Below, piece by piece: positions 28,524 to 41,000 of a DNA stretch of 64,000 nucleotides. A program made the translations under genes and the position numbers. This DNA comes from Caecitellus pseudoparvulus. Taxonomy: Eukaryota; Bigyra: Bicosoecida. Where the stretch lies: positions 744,001-808,000 of the forward strand of contig CBFFRQ010000089.1 of NCBI GenBank assembly GCA_965644315.1, read 5' to 3'. The notes beneath the pieces were generated by a model. That model saw only the letters and a program-made list of their open reading frames with translations. It ran no database searches and was not told where the DNA came from. Position 1 is the stretch's first letter; the number at the start of each line of letters is the position of its first letter.

Positions 28524-30792
28524 ATGGAGGGCATTGGCTCGCTCCATGCAGCGGCATGGCCGGAAGGCCAAACGAAACGGCAACGCAGTCACGGTGCTCA
28601 AGGCGACGTCCCGAACGCCATGGACCTGCACAGCGCCCCCAAACGCCGCCGCCAGCGGTCTGTTGCAGCATATGTCCCCATGCATGGGACCAGTGACCAG
28701 AACGCGGCCGCCGACGCTGCCCTGCCACTTGCTGTACGTGCGGAAATTGCCACTGCACCCGCACATCAGCGCAAAGTCCCGCTCCCCCCTCGACCGCGCG
28801 CAGGGGCTATCCAGGACGTCGGAAGTTCGTTGCATGGGTATCGAGTCCCTGCTCAAGGCGGCATGCTTTCAGGGCGCCCCTGTGCTGCACTCCGCGCCTG
28901 AGCAGCCATCGGGGGGCCATCCGCAAGGCAAACCTGTATTCCCCGACTTTGCCGAGCGCGGGCATTCCAGGCTGGCGCACGAGCAGAAAGCACAAACAAG
29001 CAGTGCACCCATGCTGGGTGCAGCTGCCAGTGGACAGGGCGGCATGGCCGCAGGCTTCGCCGCCAAGCTGCCGAGTGCTGCCGCTCGGCATGCAGGGCTT
29101 GGCCACATTGGCTGCGTCGATTCCGCAGAAGCCGATTCCGCCCTGGTGCCTGTCGGTGCCTCCTTGCGCTTCAACGCCGGGCACTTCTTGCAGCAGGCCA
29201 AGGGTGTAGGCATTGATGCTGCAGAAATGGCCGAGCGCCTGCGGCAGCTGCTTTCACACGCCACAGATAACCACCTGCTGCGTGTGCTGGCGTCCAAAAT
29301 GGGCCAAGGCGGCTTGCCTGTGCGCCTGCTGCAGCCACTAGTACCAGGCCTGCAGGAAACCCTCGTCACCCGTGGCACTGCTGCCCTGAATGCCGCCGTC
29401 AAGTCTGTGCCGCGGGGCCTGCGGCACGACACCATGCACTACGACGGGCTGCACCTGACCATGCCGGGCTTGGCAGCGACGCTACTGGCGTGGCATTCCC
29501 GCGCCGAAGCGGCAGTGTGCCCAGGCGGCTTCCCCATTGTCATGTCCCCCAGTCCCCCCACTTCCGAAGGCGACGGCGGCGGCGAGGACAGCAACAGCGT
29601 CAGTGCCGGCGCCTGCGGCAGTGCACCACCACGAACGGCTGCCGAGGCCGCCGGTTCCAGCACCATTCCCATGGTGCTGCTGCTGCAGCGCTGGCCACAC
29701 CTCCGCGGGCTTCTAGCATTTCCACCGCCAGGAGCCTGCCAGGCCTGCCATGCGTACCTGACGAAGCTCAGTCAAGGCCAGGAGCCCCTGCCACCTGACA
29801 CGTTGTGCGACCTGGTGCGAGCTCACCAGGAGCACCTGGACACGCCTCACATCACGCTGGTCATGCCGCCTGGCTGCCTGGATGTGCACTACACCACAGC
29901 AAACACAGCCATGTCCAACCTGTTGGGCATGACACACTGGGGCACCGACCCAGCCAAGCCAACCCGCTGGCTGCACCCTGCCTGCTACCCGCGCCGCTGC
30001 CTGGCTTTCATTGCAGCTGCCTGCTGGGGCGTGTCCTCCTTCCAGTACGAGGGCTGCTACCTGCGCCGCCTGCCCGACACGGGTCTGCCTGCGTCCGTGC
30101 AGGGAGACAGCCTGTGCCGCATGACGCCGCTCTTTGGCTGCGAAACCCTGCACGTGCTGCGGTACCCCACCACCGGCGCGCTGCTCAGCATCACCTCCGG
30201 CATATCGGACGTCATTGCCACGAAGGCGCCGGTGGATGCGGAGTCCCTGGAGCAGGGCTCTGGCAAGGCGCCCCCAGCGGTGCCCCTCACTTCACTGCGC
30301 CCTCTGGCCCCGTTGCCGGAACCAATTGCCCGCTCTTGCACAAAGCTGGGCATTGACCCCGACACGGCTCTCACCGGCGCGAACTCGGAAGAGGACACCG
30401 TGAAGCTGTACGTGGACTTGTTGTTTCAGTTGCTGGTGCCAGAGCGAGGCCCCTCGGACCCCCCTCACCCACCTCCACGCTTGTGCTCGCCGGCTGACCA
30501 CAGCGTGCTGAAGTGGGTTGCAGCGCGCTCGGACGAGCTGCGCAAGCGCCTTCTCCTGTACACGGCGCATGCACGCCTGCACCACCTGTACAAAACCTTT
30601 GCTGGCAGCGTGGTGTACATGTCTGACGCGCGCTCCTCGGGGCGGTGTCCTCCTGACCAGGCGCGCTGCATCGGCATCTGCCAGGCCATTCTGGCAAGTC
30701 TCCTCACACCTGCCGACGCCCTGGCGGCGCGGCGGGTGGGGGATGACCCCCCTCTCAGCACGCACGAGTCTGATGTTTCCCACGGGCACTAA
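28524..30792 (+). CDS. Regulator paralog 1, PAS-like, no zinc cluster seen
   Basis: Proposed exons 28524-28733 and 28804-30792 (70-bp intron, GTACGT donor, phase 0), 732 aa. The long exon is secure; the first is inferred. Exon 1 carries a basic, nuclear-signal-like KRRRQRS motif, but no Cys cluster is present in any frame upstream. The body is collinear with the next gene (31103-33384). Shared blocks: a helical segment (RLLQPLVPGLQETL), DGLHLTMPGLAATLLAWH, an RWPHL motif, a PAS-like fold (ITLVMPPGCLDVHYTTANTA, MSNLLGMTHW), and HPACYPRRCLAFIAAACWG followed by SSFQYEGCYLRR. The C-termini differ. By analogy with fungal Rds2/Ert1-type Zn2Cys6-PAS proteins, a transcriptional role is inferred. Tandem with its paralog, 310 bp apart. 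Confidence 0.68.
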
Positions 30793-31102
30793 GGCTTAGG
30801 CGGCGCGTTTCCCTTCCGTGCAGTGGTGCGTCGGCGTGCGTGGGCGGTGCGTGCTGAGCATGACCAATACACTTGTCTGTTTCAACCCCTGCTTCTCGCC
30901 GAGGCAGATAAGGGCATGCCCTCACCCCTGCTTCATCCAGCTGGTGCCAGTTTCGGACGCTGCTGCAAAGTTTAGAGGCGGGGGCTGGGGCGTGCGTCGC
31001 GATGCAGAGAGAGCGAATCCATAGGAGCCTGCAAAACAGACAGCCGCCACAGCAGCTGCCGCAGTCCCGTGCTTGCGTTGCAGACTGCACATAACGAGGT
31101 TC
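30793..31102. other. Intergenic, 310 bp, between the two regulator paralogs
   Basis: Same-strand gap holding the 3' end of paralog 1 and the promoter of the Zn2Cys6 gene. No open frame with protein-like composition, repeat or RNA gene recognised. Confidence 0.45.
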
Positions 31103-33384
31103 ATGGCAGCGGCCAGCGGGCGGCGATGTGCGGATACGGTCGCGAAGAGCATCTGCAGGGCGCCTCCGAGCATGGAAGCCAGTGCCAAGCTCTGCGGCAA
31201 CGCCGTTTCGCCCAGCAGACGAGACGGGGACGTGCTCCCCGTCAAGGTGAGGAAGAAGAAGAGGCGGCGTTCCTTCAATGGAAGCTCGTGCGAAGCATGT
31301 CGAAAGTCGAAGTTGCGCTGTGACGGCCAGGTACGTTCCCCCGTTCCCTGCGCTGCCGCCACTCGTATCACGGCCCTTGCGACGAGCGGCGCAACTTCCG
31401 CACGCACACCACACCGTCGCACGCCCTGCAGCGTCCGTGCGCTCGATGCCAGCAGAGGGGCATCGAGTGCTGCGATTCAGAGGTCACATTGTTTCAAAGG
31501 CGCAAGGCCAAAGCCTGGGAGGCGCGAATGCTGCAACGCCACGGCGTGGGGGATGTCGGCACTGGTGCTGGGGAGATCAGCGACGTTGGTGATGCCGCGC
31601 TGAGCCCAGCCACCAGCCGCTCAGCGCCACCTTTCGACACCAAAGGAGAGTCGACGAGTGCAGGGTCCACAGACAGCCCCACTTCTGACGAGAGCCCGGC
31701 TGCACCACTCCCCACGACAAGCACCGCCCCAACTGTGCTGGCAGTCGCGACTGCCGTGTGTGGTCGTGAGCGGTGCTTCAGCCGGGGATTCGGGCTCTTG
31801 CGCAGCTCGGGCCAGGGCAGTGTCTGGGCGACGTGGGCGCAAAAGTTGCACGCAGCGCTGAAGGAGCCCGACCCGGCTGTGAGCTTGGCACTCCTGGAAG
31901 CGCGGTGTCGAGGCGGGTCTGCACCTCTTCGACTGCTGGATGCGGTGCTTCCGGGACTGCAGGCAGAACTCCTCAAGCGACTGGCAGACCTCCCAGTGCA
32001 CCTTCGTCGCCCCCTTCAGCATTTCATGTTCGATGGCTTGCACCTGTCGCTGTGTGGCCTGGGGGCCGCGCTGGTAGCTTGGCATCACACGAGCGACATG
32101 GTGTGCGCCCCGTTTGGCTGCCCTGTCGTGCTGTCACCCCACGCGGTGCTGCACACATCTGCAGCTGGTGGAGGCGAGTCTCCTCCACGCAGCACGTGTG
32201 ATGCTGCTTCAGTGCTGCACACTAACCGTGTGCCGCTGGCGTTCGTGTTGGAGCGGTGGCCAGTGTTGCCGGCGGCGTTCTCCAGCACACCACTCAAGGC
32301 AGTGCGCGGAATTGAGGCATTCCTGCATTCCATTGAAGAAGGGGCACCACCGGGAAACATTCCACAGCCACTTGTGCGCCTGCACTGGGCGTACTTGGAG
32401 AGCTTGTCGACGCCTGCGACCACCTTCACCCTGTCACAAGGCGGGGAGATGCTGCAGTGCCTGCTGTTCAACTCGGCAGCGGTGCGGCTCTTTGGCCTCG
32501 AGCACTGGCCAATGCCTAATCCTGCAGCCCCCATGCTGTCGTCAGAGGGCTTACTGCAGCCACGCCTCGTTCACCCTGACTGCCTAACCCGCCGCTGCCT
32601 GGCCATGGTTGCCGCGGCAGTGCAGGGGCTGTCTTGCTTTCAGCTGGAGGGCCATTACTTGCGACGAGTGGCGCCGAGTACCCCTCCCGGGGCTGCAATG
32701 CCCTGCGTGCCCCCCGCGCCTCCTGCAGCTTCCAGCTTCTTCGCCACTGAGACGAGCGTGCGGGAGAGCATTCCTGGCATGGGGGATGTGCTGCGTGGGT
32801 CATACTTCTCAGACATCCACGCCATGCGCCAGCCACTGCAATACGCAGCACTGGACTTCACTGGGGCGCAGCTCTCTGCAATTGAGGAGCTCATGCTGCG
32901 TGAACCTGCGGTTGCGCCGCTGGAAGTGCAGCTAGCCACTTCCCGCAAACAGCTGCACGCCCACTCTCTCCTGCACCCCACTTTTATCGGAGTGGATCCA
33001 GAGATAGAAAGGATCTTGCTCAGGCAGGCCATGCTGATTCAAGCACACGACGTGCCCGCCTCACCTCAGCCTGGCGGTGGCGGGCAGCAGCGCTCGCGAG
33101 CCAGCCGCATCCGGGCCGCCCTCACCGACCCAAGCATGCAGGCTGACTGGCAGGCCGTCATCGCATCCATGAAGCGGGCTCTGACCTTTGACGGGGGGGC
33201 GACGGTGCCCACGGTCTTTTGCGGAAACGTGGGGGAGGTGTTGCCTCGACCTGTTGCCGAGCGTGTCGGAGCGGCCGGCATTCGCAGGCCTGCCGTTGAA
33301 GACTACTTCCAACAGCACGCTTTCAGCGTCGAGCAGGCCGCTGTGTTCCCCCTGAACACGGTGCAGAGCTGCATTGATCCCTGA
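31103..33384 (+). CDS. Zn2Cys6 binuclear-cluster transcription factor with PAS-like domain
   Basis: Exons 31103-31330 and 31432-33384 (101-bp intron, GTACGT donor, phase 0), 726 aa. Splicing reconstitutes a perfect GAL4-type cluster: Cys63, 66, 73, 79, 82 and 89 give C-x2-C-x6-C-x5-C-x2-C-x6-C, with the usual basic residues (CEACRKSKLRCDG) and a preceding Lys/Arg run (VRKKKRRR). The intron lies between the third and fourth Cys. Residues from about 400 to 490 are PAS-like (FTLSQGGEMLQCLLFNSAAV, RLFGLEHW), followed by HPDCLTRRCLAMVAAAV and GLSCFQLEGHYLRR, both shared with the upstream paralog. An alternative start is Met24 (31172). Zn2Cys6 proteins are mainly fungal but also occur in amoebae and scattered protists. 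Function as a DNA-binding regulator is inferred from the cluster; target genes unknown. Confidence 0.85.
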
Positions 33385-33395
33385 CGCCCGAGCTG

Positions 33396-34598
33396 TCAAG
33401 TGTCCTCAGAAAAGTACAGCGACCGGATGCCTTTCACGAACTCGTGCACGTGTGGCAAGGCAGGGGGCGCCACCAGTGCGGCTTCGGGCTTGTCCATGCC
33501 ATCGTTCAAGAAGTTGTCCAGCATGCCAAACAGGGCCGCGTCGTACGCACACGGCGCTGTGCCGAACAAGAAGTACGCCGTTGGGTGCTTCTCCTCCGCA
33601 GCGCCCAGCTCCCACCGGGCCTTGCCTGCCTGCAGCAGGCTCTCCACGGCGTCCAAATCGTCGCTGGTCATGCTGAGCGCGTCGGCAGGGCTGTGGCGAA
33701 CCTGGCCCTTGGCCCACAGGTCAGCCCACACGCCCCGCCGAATCACCGGCGCAATCAGGCACCGCAGGGGCTCAGGGATTCCCCCCAGGAAGCGGTTGTA
33801 CACGATGTGCCAGTTTGCCCCCTCCACCCACCTGGCCGCGGTGAGCTTTTGGTTCAGTGACTCCTCCACAAGCCGCATGACAGCGTGCCCCACCGCGCGG
33901 TCCTGGGGAGGCAGGTGAGAGACAGGCACGAGGGCGGGGGCGAGGGCGGCGTCAGCCCCTGCAGAATACACTGCGCCAGACTTTGGGTGTTTCCAGGTGG
34001 CCGAGGCAGTGTCAGCGTCGCGGTCGCGCTCCATGCGACATGCCGCACCGCGCACGACAGTTCCTTCCCGACGCCCGTCCGAGGCAAAGAACGTCGCTTC
34101 CAGGTACCGGATGATCAACGCGCTGTCCCCAAAACGATGTGAGCCATGCTCGATGTACGGCATCTTGCCCTTGGGTGCACGGGGCAAGTCGGCTGCGAGG
34201 ATGGGAACCAGCAAGGTGGCGTGTGCAAGGCGTGGTGTGGTGGCACCGCACGCTCACTGACGCGCATGTCGGGTGTACGGGATGCCGGCCATGCGGCAGT
34301 ACACCTCCAGCTTAGAGCAAAAGGGCGATGCGCTGCATGCCACGCCAAGGTACTCCGCACCGGGGCTGAACACCTTCAAATGCTCTGCGAGGCAGGGTGC
34401 GGAACCGTGCGGAAATCGAATGTCATGGCCATCCTCAGACCGCACCGCCTGGCACGCACCTGCTGCGTCTCCGCTGACAGGGGAGTCCTCCGCAACGGGG
34501 AGCGACGAGAGGTAGTAATAGTGCACTTGCTTCAGGACGACTAGGAGCAAGATGACCCAGCCGGCCACGCCAGCCCAGCAGCAGGCTTCCCACTCCAT
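33396..34598 (-). CDS. FAXC/metaxin-like GST-fold membrane protein, two exons
   Basis: Exons 34598-34262 and 34192-33396 join to 377 aa. An N-terminal TM segment (VAGWVILLLVVLKQVHYYYL) is followed by the thioredoxin-like half: SPFCSKLEVYCRMAGIPY, then across the intron RAPKGKMPYIEHGSHRFGDS and LIIRYLEA. This is the hallmark of the failed-axon-connections (FAXC)/metaxin-like GST group. The C-terminal helical GST half includes NWHIVYNRFLGG and FGTAPCAYDAALFGMLDNFL. The 69-bp intron uses a less usual GTCAGT donor, chosen because it alone restores phase and gives HAPDLPRAPKGK. The stop is only 11 bp from the convergent Zn2Cys6 gene. Biochemical role is unknown; detoxification or membrane-import roles are both possible. 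Confidence 0.8.
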
Positions 34599-35074
34599 CC
34601 TTGATGATGGAGGCGAATGGGAGCAGAGGGGCAAGAAGAGTCAACAACGCCAAGAGAAGCAAGGGGGTTGTGGGGTGTCTGTAATGTGCGCGACAGTACG
34701 GTATACCCTCAATGCCGAGCTGGGTGTGCAAGCCCGCTCACGGCAAACCCGAAAGCGCTGCCAGACGCAGAATGCGCTGATCGTCCCCACCACAAGAAGC
34801 GGGACACCAGGAAGGCGGTGGCTGGGCGCATTGCATGCCTGCAGCGCACAATCCAAACGTTGGCACCGTAGCCACCACGAAACTGTCAAGGGAACTGTGT
34901 TTGCGAACACAGCCAGGGTGAAAGGCTTCCTCTTCCCGCAACCCAATCGTGCGAAGCGTGCCAGGCCCGCGTCGGCGTTTCAGGGAATCGGACACTGGCG
35001 CACCCGACGCTCGGCGGCGGCAAGCGGGCATTCGGGCCCGCCCCCCTGCACCTTGCCCCTCCCACAGCCAAACG
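34599..35074. other. Divergent promoter region, 476 bp
   Basis: Between the FAXC-like start (minus) and giant gene A (plus). The plus-strand frame of gene A remains open from 34949 but has no signal-peptide character before 35075, so this is read as 5' untranslated/promoter DNA. Composition is less GC-rich at 34600-34700. No repeat, RNA gene or other ORF supported. Confidence 0.45.
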
Positions 35075-38000
35075 ATGAAAGGAAGCCCGCTCACATTGGT
35101 GCTGGTCGCCGCGTGCGCCATCTCCAGCGCGCGAAGCTTGCGGCTGTTCCCGGAAGGCGAGGCGAGAGTTACACCCGTCTCGTACTCTGCGCTGCCCAAC
35201 ACGGGGCCGCGCAGCGTTGTGCGGGCGGCGTCCGGCACTCTCAACGTTTCAGGGGCAACTTCCCCCTTGCACACGGCGCTGGGCGGCGCGGCACTGTCTG
35301 TGCAGCGGGAATGGCTGCGGTGGGACTTCAATGTCTCCCTGGACACCTCCAGGCCCAGCCCGCCCACGGCATTGCCGCCGCTGCCCCCAGGGGCTGCCTT
35401 TGCCCACCACAGCGCATGGGTGGCAGGGGGCACTGTGGAGTGGGAAGGCCACTCTGCCAGCCTGCCTGCTCTGAACACCTCCACAGTGTACGGTGCGTCC
35501 ATGCAGAACTTCAGCCTGGGCGCTGCCGGGCTGCTGGGCGCGCTGGACCACGGCGAGGGCGGCATGCAGGCTCGCCTGGCCGAGGCGGGCAACGTCATGG
35601 CGCGCTTTGAGATGTCGTGGAATGGCTTCAGCATGGAGCCGTCCATGCAGGTGAGCCACCTGCGTGTGTGGCGGGGGGGGCAGTGGGTGCACGTGCACGG
35701 CCCCACGGTGTGCACGGGGGTGGTGGTGGGGCACCCCCTCTTCAACGCCAGCCTGTTCGAGGAGTTCACGCCGGAAGTTGGCCCAGAGCACCCGGGCACG
35801 TTTTCAGTGCCGGTGCACCCCCTGCGGGTGACTGTGCACTGCGACGCAGCGGCCATGTTCCTGTCCACTGTGGAGCAGCGGCTGTTGACGCACTGGGCGC
35901 GGGAGTGGCCCTCCCCGCCGGTGCTGAACCTGCACAGCGTCCGCTTGCACTCCCTGGCGCCATGGGTGGAGGGGGTGGGGGGTCTGGGTGCTGTGCCTGC
36001 AGAACCGTCAGCTTGGCCAGCCTTGGAGCGAGAGGGGGCTGCGGAGCGGGCGTCCATGGGCATTCCCCTGCGCACCAACTCCGCTGGCGTCGTGCAGCTG
36101 TCCATGGGAAAGGAACACATGTGTGCATTGCTGCAAGGTGGGACAGTGCGGTGCTGGGGCGAGGGCGGTGCGACTGTTGCGGTGGGGTACGGTGCGGGGC
36201 GCCTGGGCCAGGGGAACACGGACGATCTTGGTGCTGACATTTCTGTGACTGACATTCCAGACATCGCCCTGCCGGGCCCGGCAGTGTGGGTACAAGCGGG
36301 GTCATTCACAACGTGTGCGATGCTGGTTGGGAACCGGCTGCACTGTTGGGGCGACAACTCCGAGGGGCAGCTGGGGCTGAGCCACATGCAGCCTGTGGGG
36401 GCCAGCCCAGCGTCCATGCCGGCAGAGGCGGAGGTGCCGCTGCCTGCGGGGGACGTTGTTGTCAAGATCGGGCTTGCAGCCACGACCACCTGCATGCTGA
36501 CCAGCGTCGGGGAAGTGAAGTGCTGGGGGTCCAATTTTCACGCTGGCTACGGCCTTGGCCCCAGCGGGCTGGCTTTCCGAACAGGTGGCTTTGTGAGTCG
36601 AACAGCTGCACACTCTAGATCAGCAGTGCTTTCGGGCCCAGCACTTGACATTCAGGCCGGAACTGGCCACTTTTGTGCTCTGTTGACGGAAGGGCGCGTG
36701 CAGTGCTGGGGCTTGGCGGGCGAGTTTCCCCCGTTCTCAGGGGGCTCGGGCCAGCTGGGCTACGGACAGACTGCATTTGGCATGTCCCCATTCACAAACT
36801 TAGGCGACAACGAGACACCTGCGTCTGTCGGCCCAGTGCCCATTGGTGCGTACGCAGTGTACCTCTCGAGCGGAACGTTCCACAACTGCATCGTCACGGT
36901 GGAGGGCAAGGTGCGATGCTGGGGGGCGAACAGAGATGATGGCTACGGCTACGGTGAGTCAGGCGGTGGCCGCCTTGGCATTGGTATGTATCCCCCTGGT
37001 GCGTCGGGCTGGGATGATGCGAGCGTCGGTGACGATGAACCAGCGTCTGCCGCCCCCTTCATTGAACTACCAGCACCCGCAGTCAAGGTAGCCTGCGGAC
37101 ACATCCACTCCTGTATTTTGCTTGTGACCAATGAAGTCGTGTGTGTTGGCGTAGACACTGACGGGGTGCGTGCGAGGGGCTTCAACCAGGTGGCAGCGGA
37201 TTGGAATCGGTTTGTACCCCAAAGGAAGAAAAACATCAAGGGCGCGACAAACTTTCGCATGGGGCCTGTGCTGATGCCCGGAGCAGCTGCCGATGTGCAT
37301 GCAGGGCTTATCAATGCGGGATTTGAGTCGTACGGCGGCGTCTTCCAGGTCTCAGCTTCCCCCACCACTGGCATCACCGGCAGGGGCAGCCTTGCAAACT
37401 CGCTGGGAGACAACGAGTGGCTGTCACAGACGGGCTTTCTTCCCGAGGCACGGCACCAGGCCAGTATCAACGTCCAGCCGAGCATCATTGGCAACTTGCG
37501 CTTGACGCCAGCGAAGTATGGTGAAGCTGCTTCGGTCCGACTGGGCTTGGACGGCGGGTGCATTCTGACCACTTGGGGCGGCATCAAGTGTTGGGGCGAC
37601 CCACGGTATAACATAACAGGGTTCAACACTGCCGATTATTTACCAACAGGTGACGTGTACGGGGATGATGAGTTGCCATGGAACTCCGCCGGGCTGAACA
37701 TTCCTGATGGTGCGGTGGACATCGCAGCGGGGGCCAGAACAGTTTGCGTGCTCTTCGACGCGACTGAGTTCGGGAAAGTCCTCGCCTCTTCCTCACACGC
37801 GTCAAGGAATGTTGCTTGCTGGGGGGACAACAACGGCCTCGCATCCACTGGTGGGCAAGGTTTTGAAGGGCAGCTTGTGCCATTTAGCGGCGACTCCTCA
37901 AGTCATGGCAGCCACTTGCCCGCGAACTGGCTGTCATTTCCCTCCCCAGCCGTGAGGATTGCTGGCAAGTTCCACCACTACTGCATCATTGATGCGACAA

Positions 38001-41000
38001 AGCACGTGCTCTGCTGGGGAGACAACTCCAAGGCGCAGCTTACACATGGAACTAGATCAACACAATACGTAAGTCAAGCCACACGGACTCTGCTCATGGG
38101 TGGCCATGGTGCTGTTGATGTTTGTGCTGGCGAGGAACACACGTGTGTAATCCTGGACGATGCAAACTCGACGGTTCAGTGCTGGGGCAGTCACTCCCAA
38201 GGTCAGCTCGGCTTGAACATTCACGACCTCATTACCGGGGGGCACGTTTCTGCCTCTTTCTGCTCATCGCAGTACAATTGTCACCTTTCGCGGGATGAGG
38301 TGTCCACAATCGGGTGGGGCGTGCCATTGAACGGGAGCCAGCCCGTCTCCCTTACCTGTGGGCTCGCCCACACGTGTGCTGTCTTTGCTGATGGAGGAGT
38401 CCAGTGCTGGGGCAAGAATGCTGCGTGGAAGTACCTCAACGCTGGCGCATCAGTCGAGCTCTCGGTCATCGAAGCAACCACGCTGGGAATCAAGCACGCC
38501 TCAACAACCAGCCGTCCTTTGCCTGGGGGTGGGCTTACGGAGGAGAATTCTCACGTGGGAGATGATGAGTACCCCTCGCAAATGCCACAAGTGCAGTTGT
38601 CAGGCAAAGCAATTTCAGTGGATGCGACCGAAACCCACACGTGCGTGCTGCTGGAATCGGGCCAGATACAATGCTGGGGTGATGGCCGCCTGGGTGAGTT
38701 GGGAACCGAATCTGCGCAGCTTGTTGGGGATGACGAACACCCGTCAGACGTCGGCCCGGCGCACATTAGCGGCACGTTCAAGCAAGTGTCCACTGGTCTG
38801 CACCGCACGTGTGGTCTGAGAACTACCGGGCACGTACGCTGCTGGGGTTCCATCTCTCGAGAGAGCCCGCAAACCTATCAACTGGCATCTATCCGCCCAG
38901 GCGACACCGACAGCGATGAGGGCACCCTCCGCAAGATTGGAGACGTGCGCTTCCAAAGGTGGATCCGAGGCCCAACTGACATGCAGCTTGACTTCTCTTC
39001 GTACCTTAGCCCGGTCGGACTTGCCCCGCAGCTTCACCTGGTCGGCTCAGTTGTTCAGTGGCGAGCCGTGACCCAGGTCCGAACTTGCACAGCACGCGTC
39101 TGTTCGCTTGCCGGCTTGGGTGCACTGCCGTCGTGGATGGTCAACCTGATGTTGGGGGCCTACGAAGTAGACCTGCCGACACTGCCTGCAGCAGCTACCT
39201 CCGCAGGGCAAGGAAGTGTCTGCAGCCTGCTTGGCTTGCCTACCCTCGATGCAGAAAAGGTATGCGACGCATCTTCCACATGCACAAGGGCAGCCCTGGA
39301 CTCTCGAAACTCCCAGTGTCAGAACGATGACTGGGTGCACACTTGCATGTGGCCAGCCCTTGACGTCTCGCCATCCTTGCTGCGCTTGGACTCCGTCTCA
39401 GCCTCTGAAATCGTGCCTGGCGTCCGCGTTCCATCTCAAGGTGGAAAGGTGTACATCAACGGAGAATTTTGGTCCTTGCGCATGCTCAGTAGCCTCCCAC
39501 TGAATCTCACTGTCCGCTTTGGAAGTGAGTCTGCAGTTTGTGATTCCGCTGCTTTGCAGAGCCACACCTTGATCGAGTGCTTTGCGCCTCCAGTTCCTCC
39601 CGTACCAGTGTCTGCCGGGCTTGTGGTCGAACTGCACCACACAGTTCCGGGCCTTCCCTCACCATTCAAGGAGGAAAGTGTCAAAGCCTTCTACTTGCCT
39701 CCGCGACTCATTGTCGCATACCCTTCGGCAGACATCCCGAACACTGGAGGGTTGGTAGCCCTGGAAGGAGACCACTTCGGGAGCGGCTTCCCTTCAAGCA
39801 TGGCCCAGACCACTTATGTGATTCTCGTGCCTGTTGGTGGGAGCTCTGACTGCAGCCAAGTGAATCCGATGCTCGGATCGAGCGTTACCATTGAGGCGCA
39901 GCCAGCACCGACTGTTGAAACCTTGACAATCTTGCTTCCTCCAGGACAACAGGGGGCCTGCATTGCAGTGCAGGTGGCGGATCAAAGGTCAAATTGGCTG
40001 CCTCTGCAGTACCTACAGCCTAGCCTAGATTCAGTGACACCGTCTACCTTTTTGCGGCCTGATGGCCCTGGGCAAGCATTTGGGACCTTCGTTTTCAGGG
40101 GTGTGAATCTCGCCGAGCCATCGTTTTCCCTGAGCGGGAAAGTCGGCAATGCCTCTTGCTCACACATGATACGGGTGTCCAGCTCGATGGTGAGCTGCTT
40201 CGGCGTAGACCTTTACCGAGCGTTTCCAACGGCATTCGAAGGACTCATTTCTTCTATTACACTACAGTACACAGTTAGAATTGGCACCCAATCGCTCGTG
40301 CAAATCAAGCCGAACTTGGCCACGGGCATCAATTCCATCCGTGTCTCGTCAGTTGCTGGCTTCCCTGTTCCCCTGGTGGGCGGCGAAATCACCATCTACG
40401 CGTCTGGCCTCACTCGCCACGAAGGCACCATCGCCGCTGACACCAGGCGCCACGGCAACGAAAGCGACATTGAAGCGGTGACGCTGGGTGACGGTGTGCC
40501 CTGCAGCGACATCCGCACTCAGGGTGGGCAGCTGTGGTGCACCGTGCCGCCGGGCACCGGGTCCCTGTCCCCCGTGTACATACGCCGTCTCAGCAGTGGG
40601 AGCGCGACCTTTACGCAGAGCCAGATGCGGTACGCCGACCCAGAGCCCAGCGCAGTGCAGAGTCCCAGCATATCCGCTGCTGGGAATGAGACGCTGTCCA
40701 TCGTGGGGCTGCACTTCGGCAGCCGGGACGCGCCCCACATCGTGCGGGTGCGTGTGGGGGACGCTGAGTGTGCGGGTGTGGAGGTGGTGTCCAGCACGCT
40801 GGCGCGTTGCCGGACGCCATCTCTGGCTGAGGCAGGGGTCACTGCGGAGGCAGTGGTGTCAGTGCAGTCGTTGAGTGGGAACTGGACGGCCTTGACCCAG
40901 CCTGTGGTGTACTTGACGCCGACAGTGCTGGCTGTGGAGGGTGGTGCCATGTTGTGGGGGGCGCAGCGTCTGCTGCACACGTTCTCCATCGTGGGCTTGT

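Noticed and set aside
31288-31500. Using the Zn2Cys6 cluster to call the organism a fungus
   Set aside because: The cluster also occurs in amoebae and other protists, and the giant RCC1/IPT/TM proteins and the double glutaminase do not look fungal.
34738-36534. 598-residue minus-strand open frame over the start of giant gene A
   Set aside because: Shadow of the plus-strand gene. The mirrored copy of the same shadow appears opposite gene B (51976-53403), so it follows the coding strand.
36085-38870. Reading the RCC1-like repeats as a nuclear Ran exchange factor
   Set aside because: Signal peptide, glycosylation sites, IPT folds and C-terminal TM helices place the repeats outside the cell; the CWGxNxxGQLG pattern is the BLIP-II/RCC1-like general propeller.
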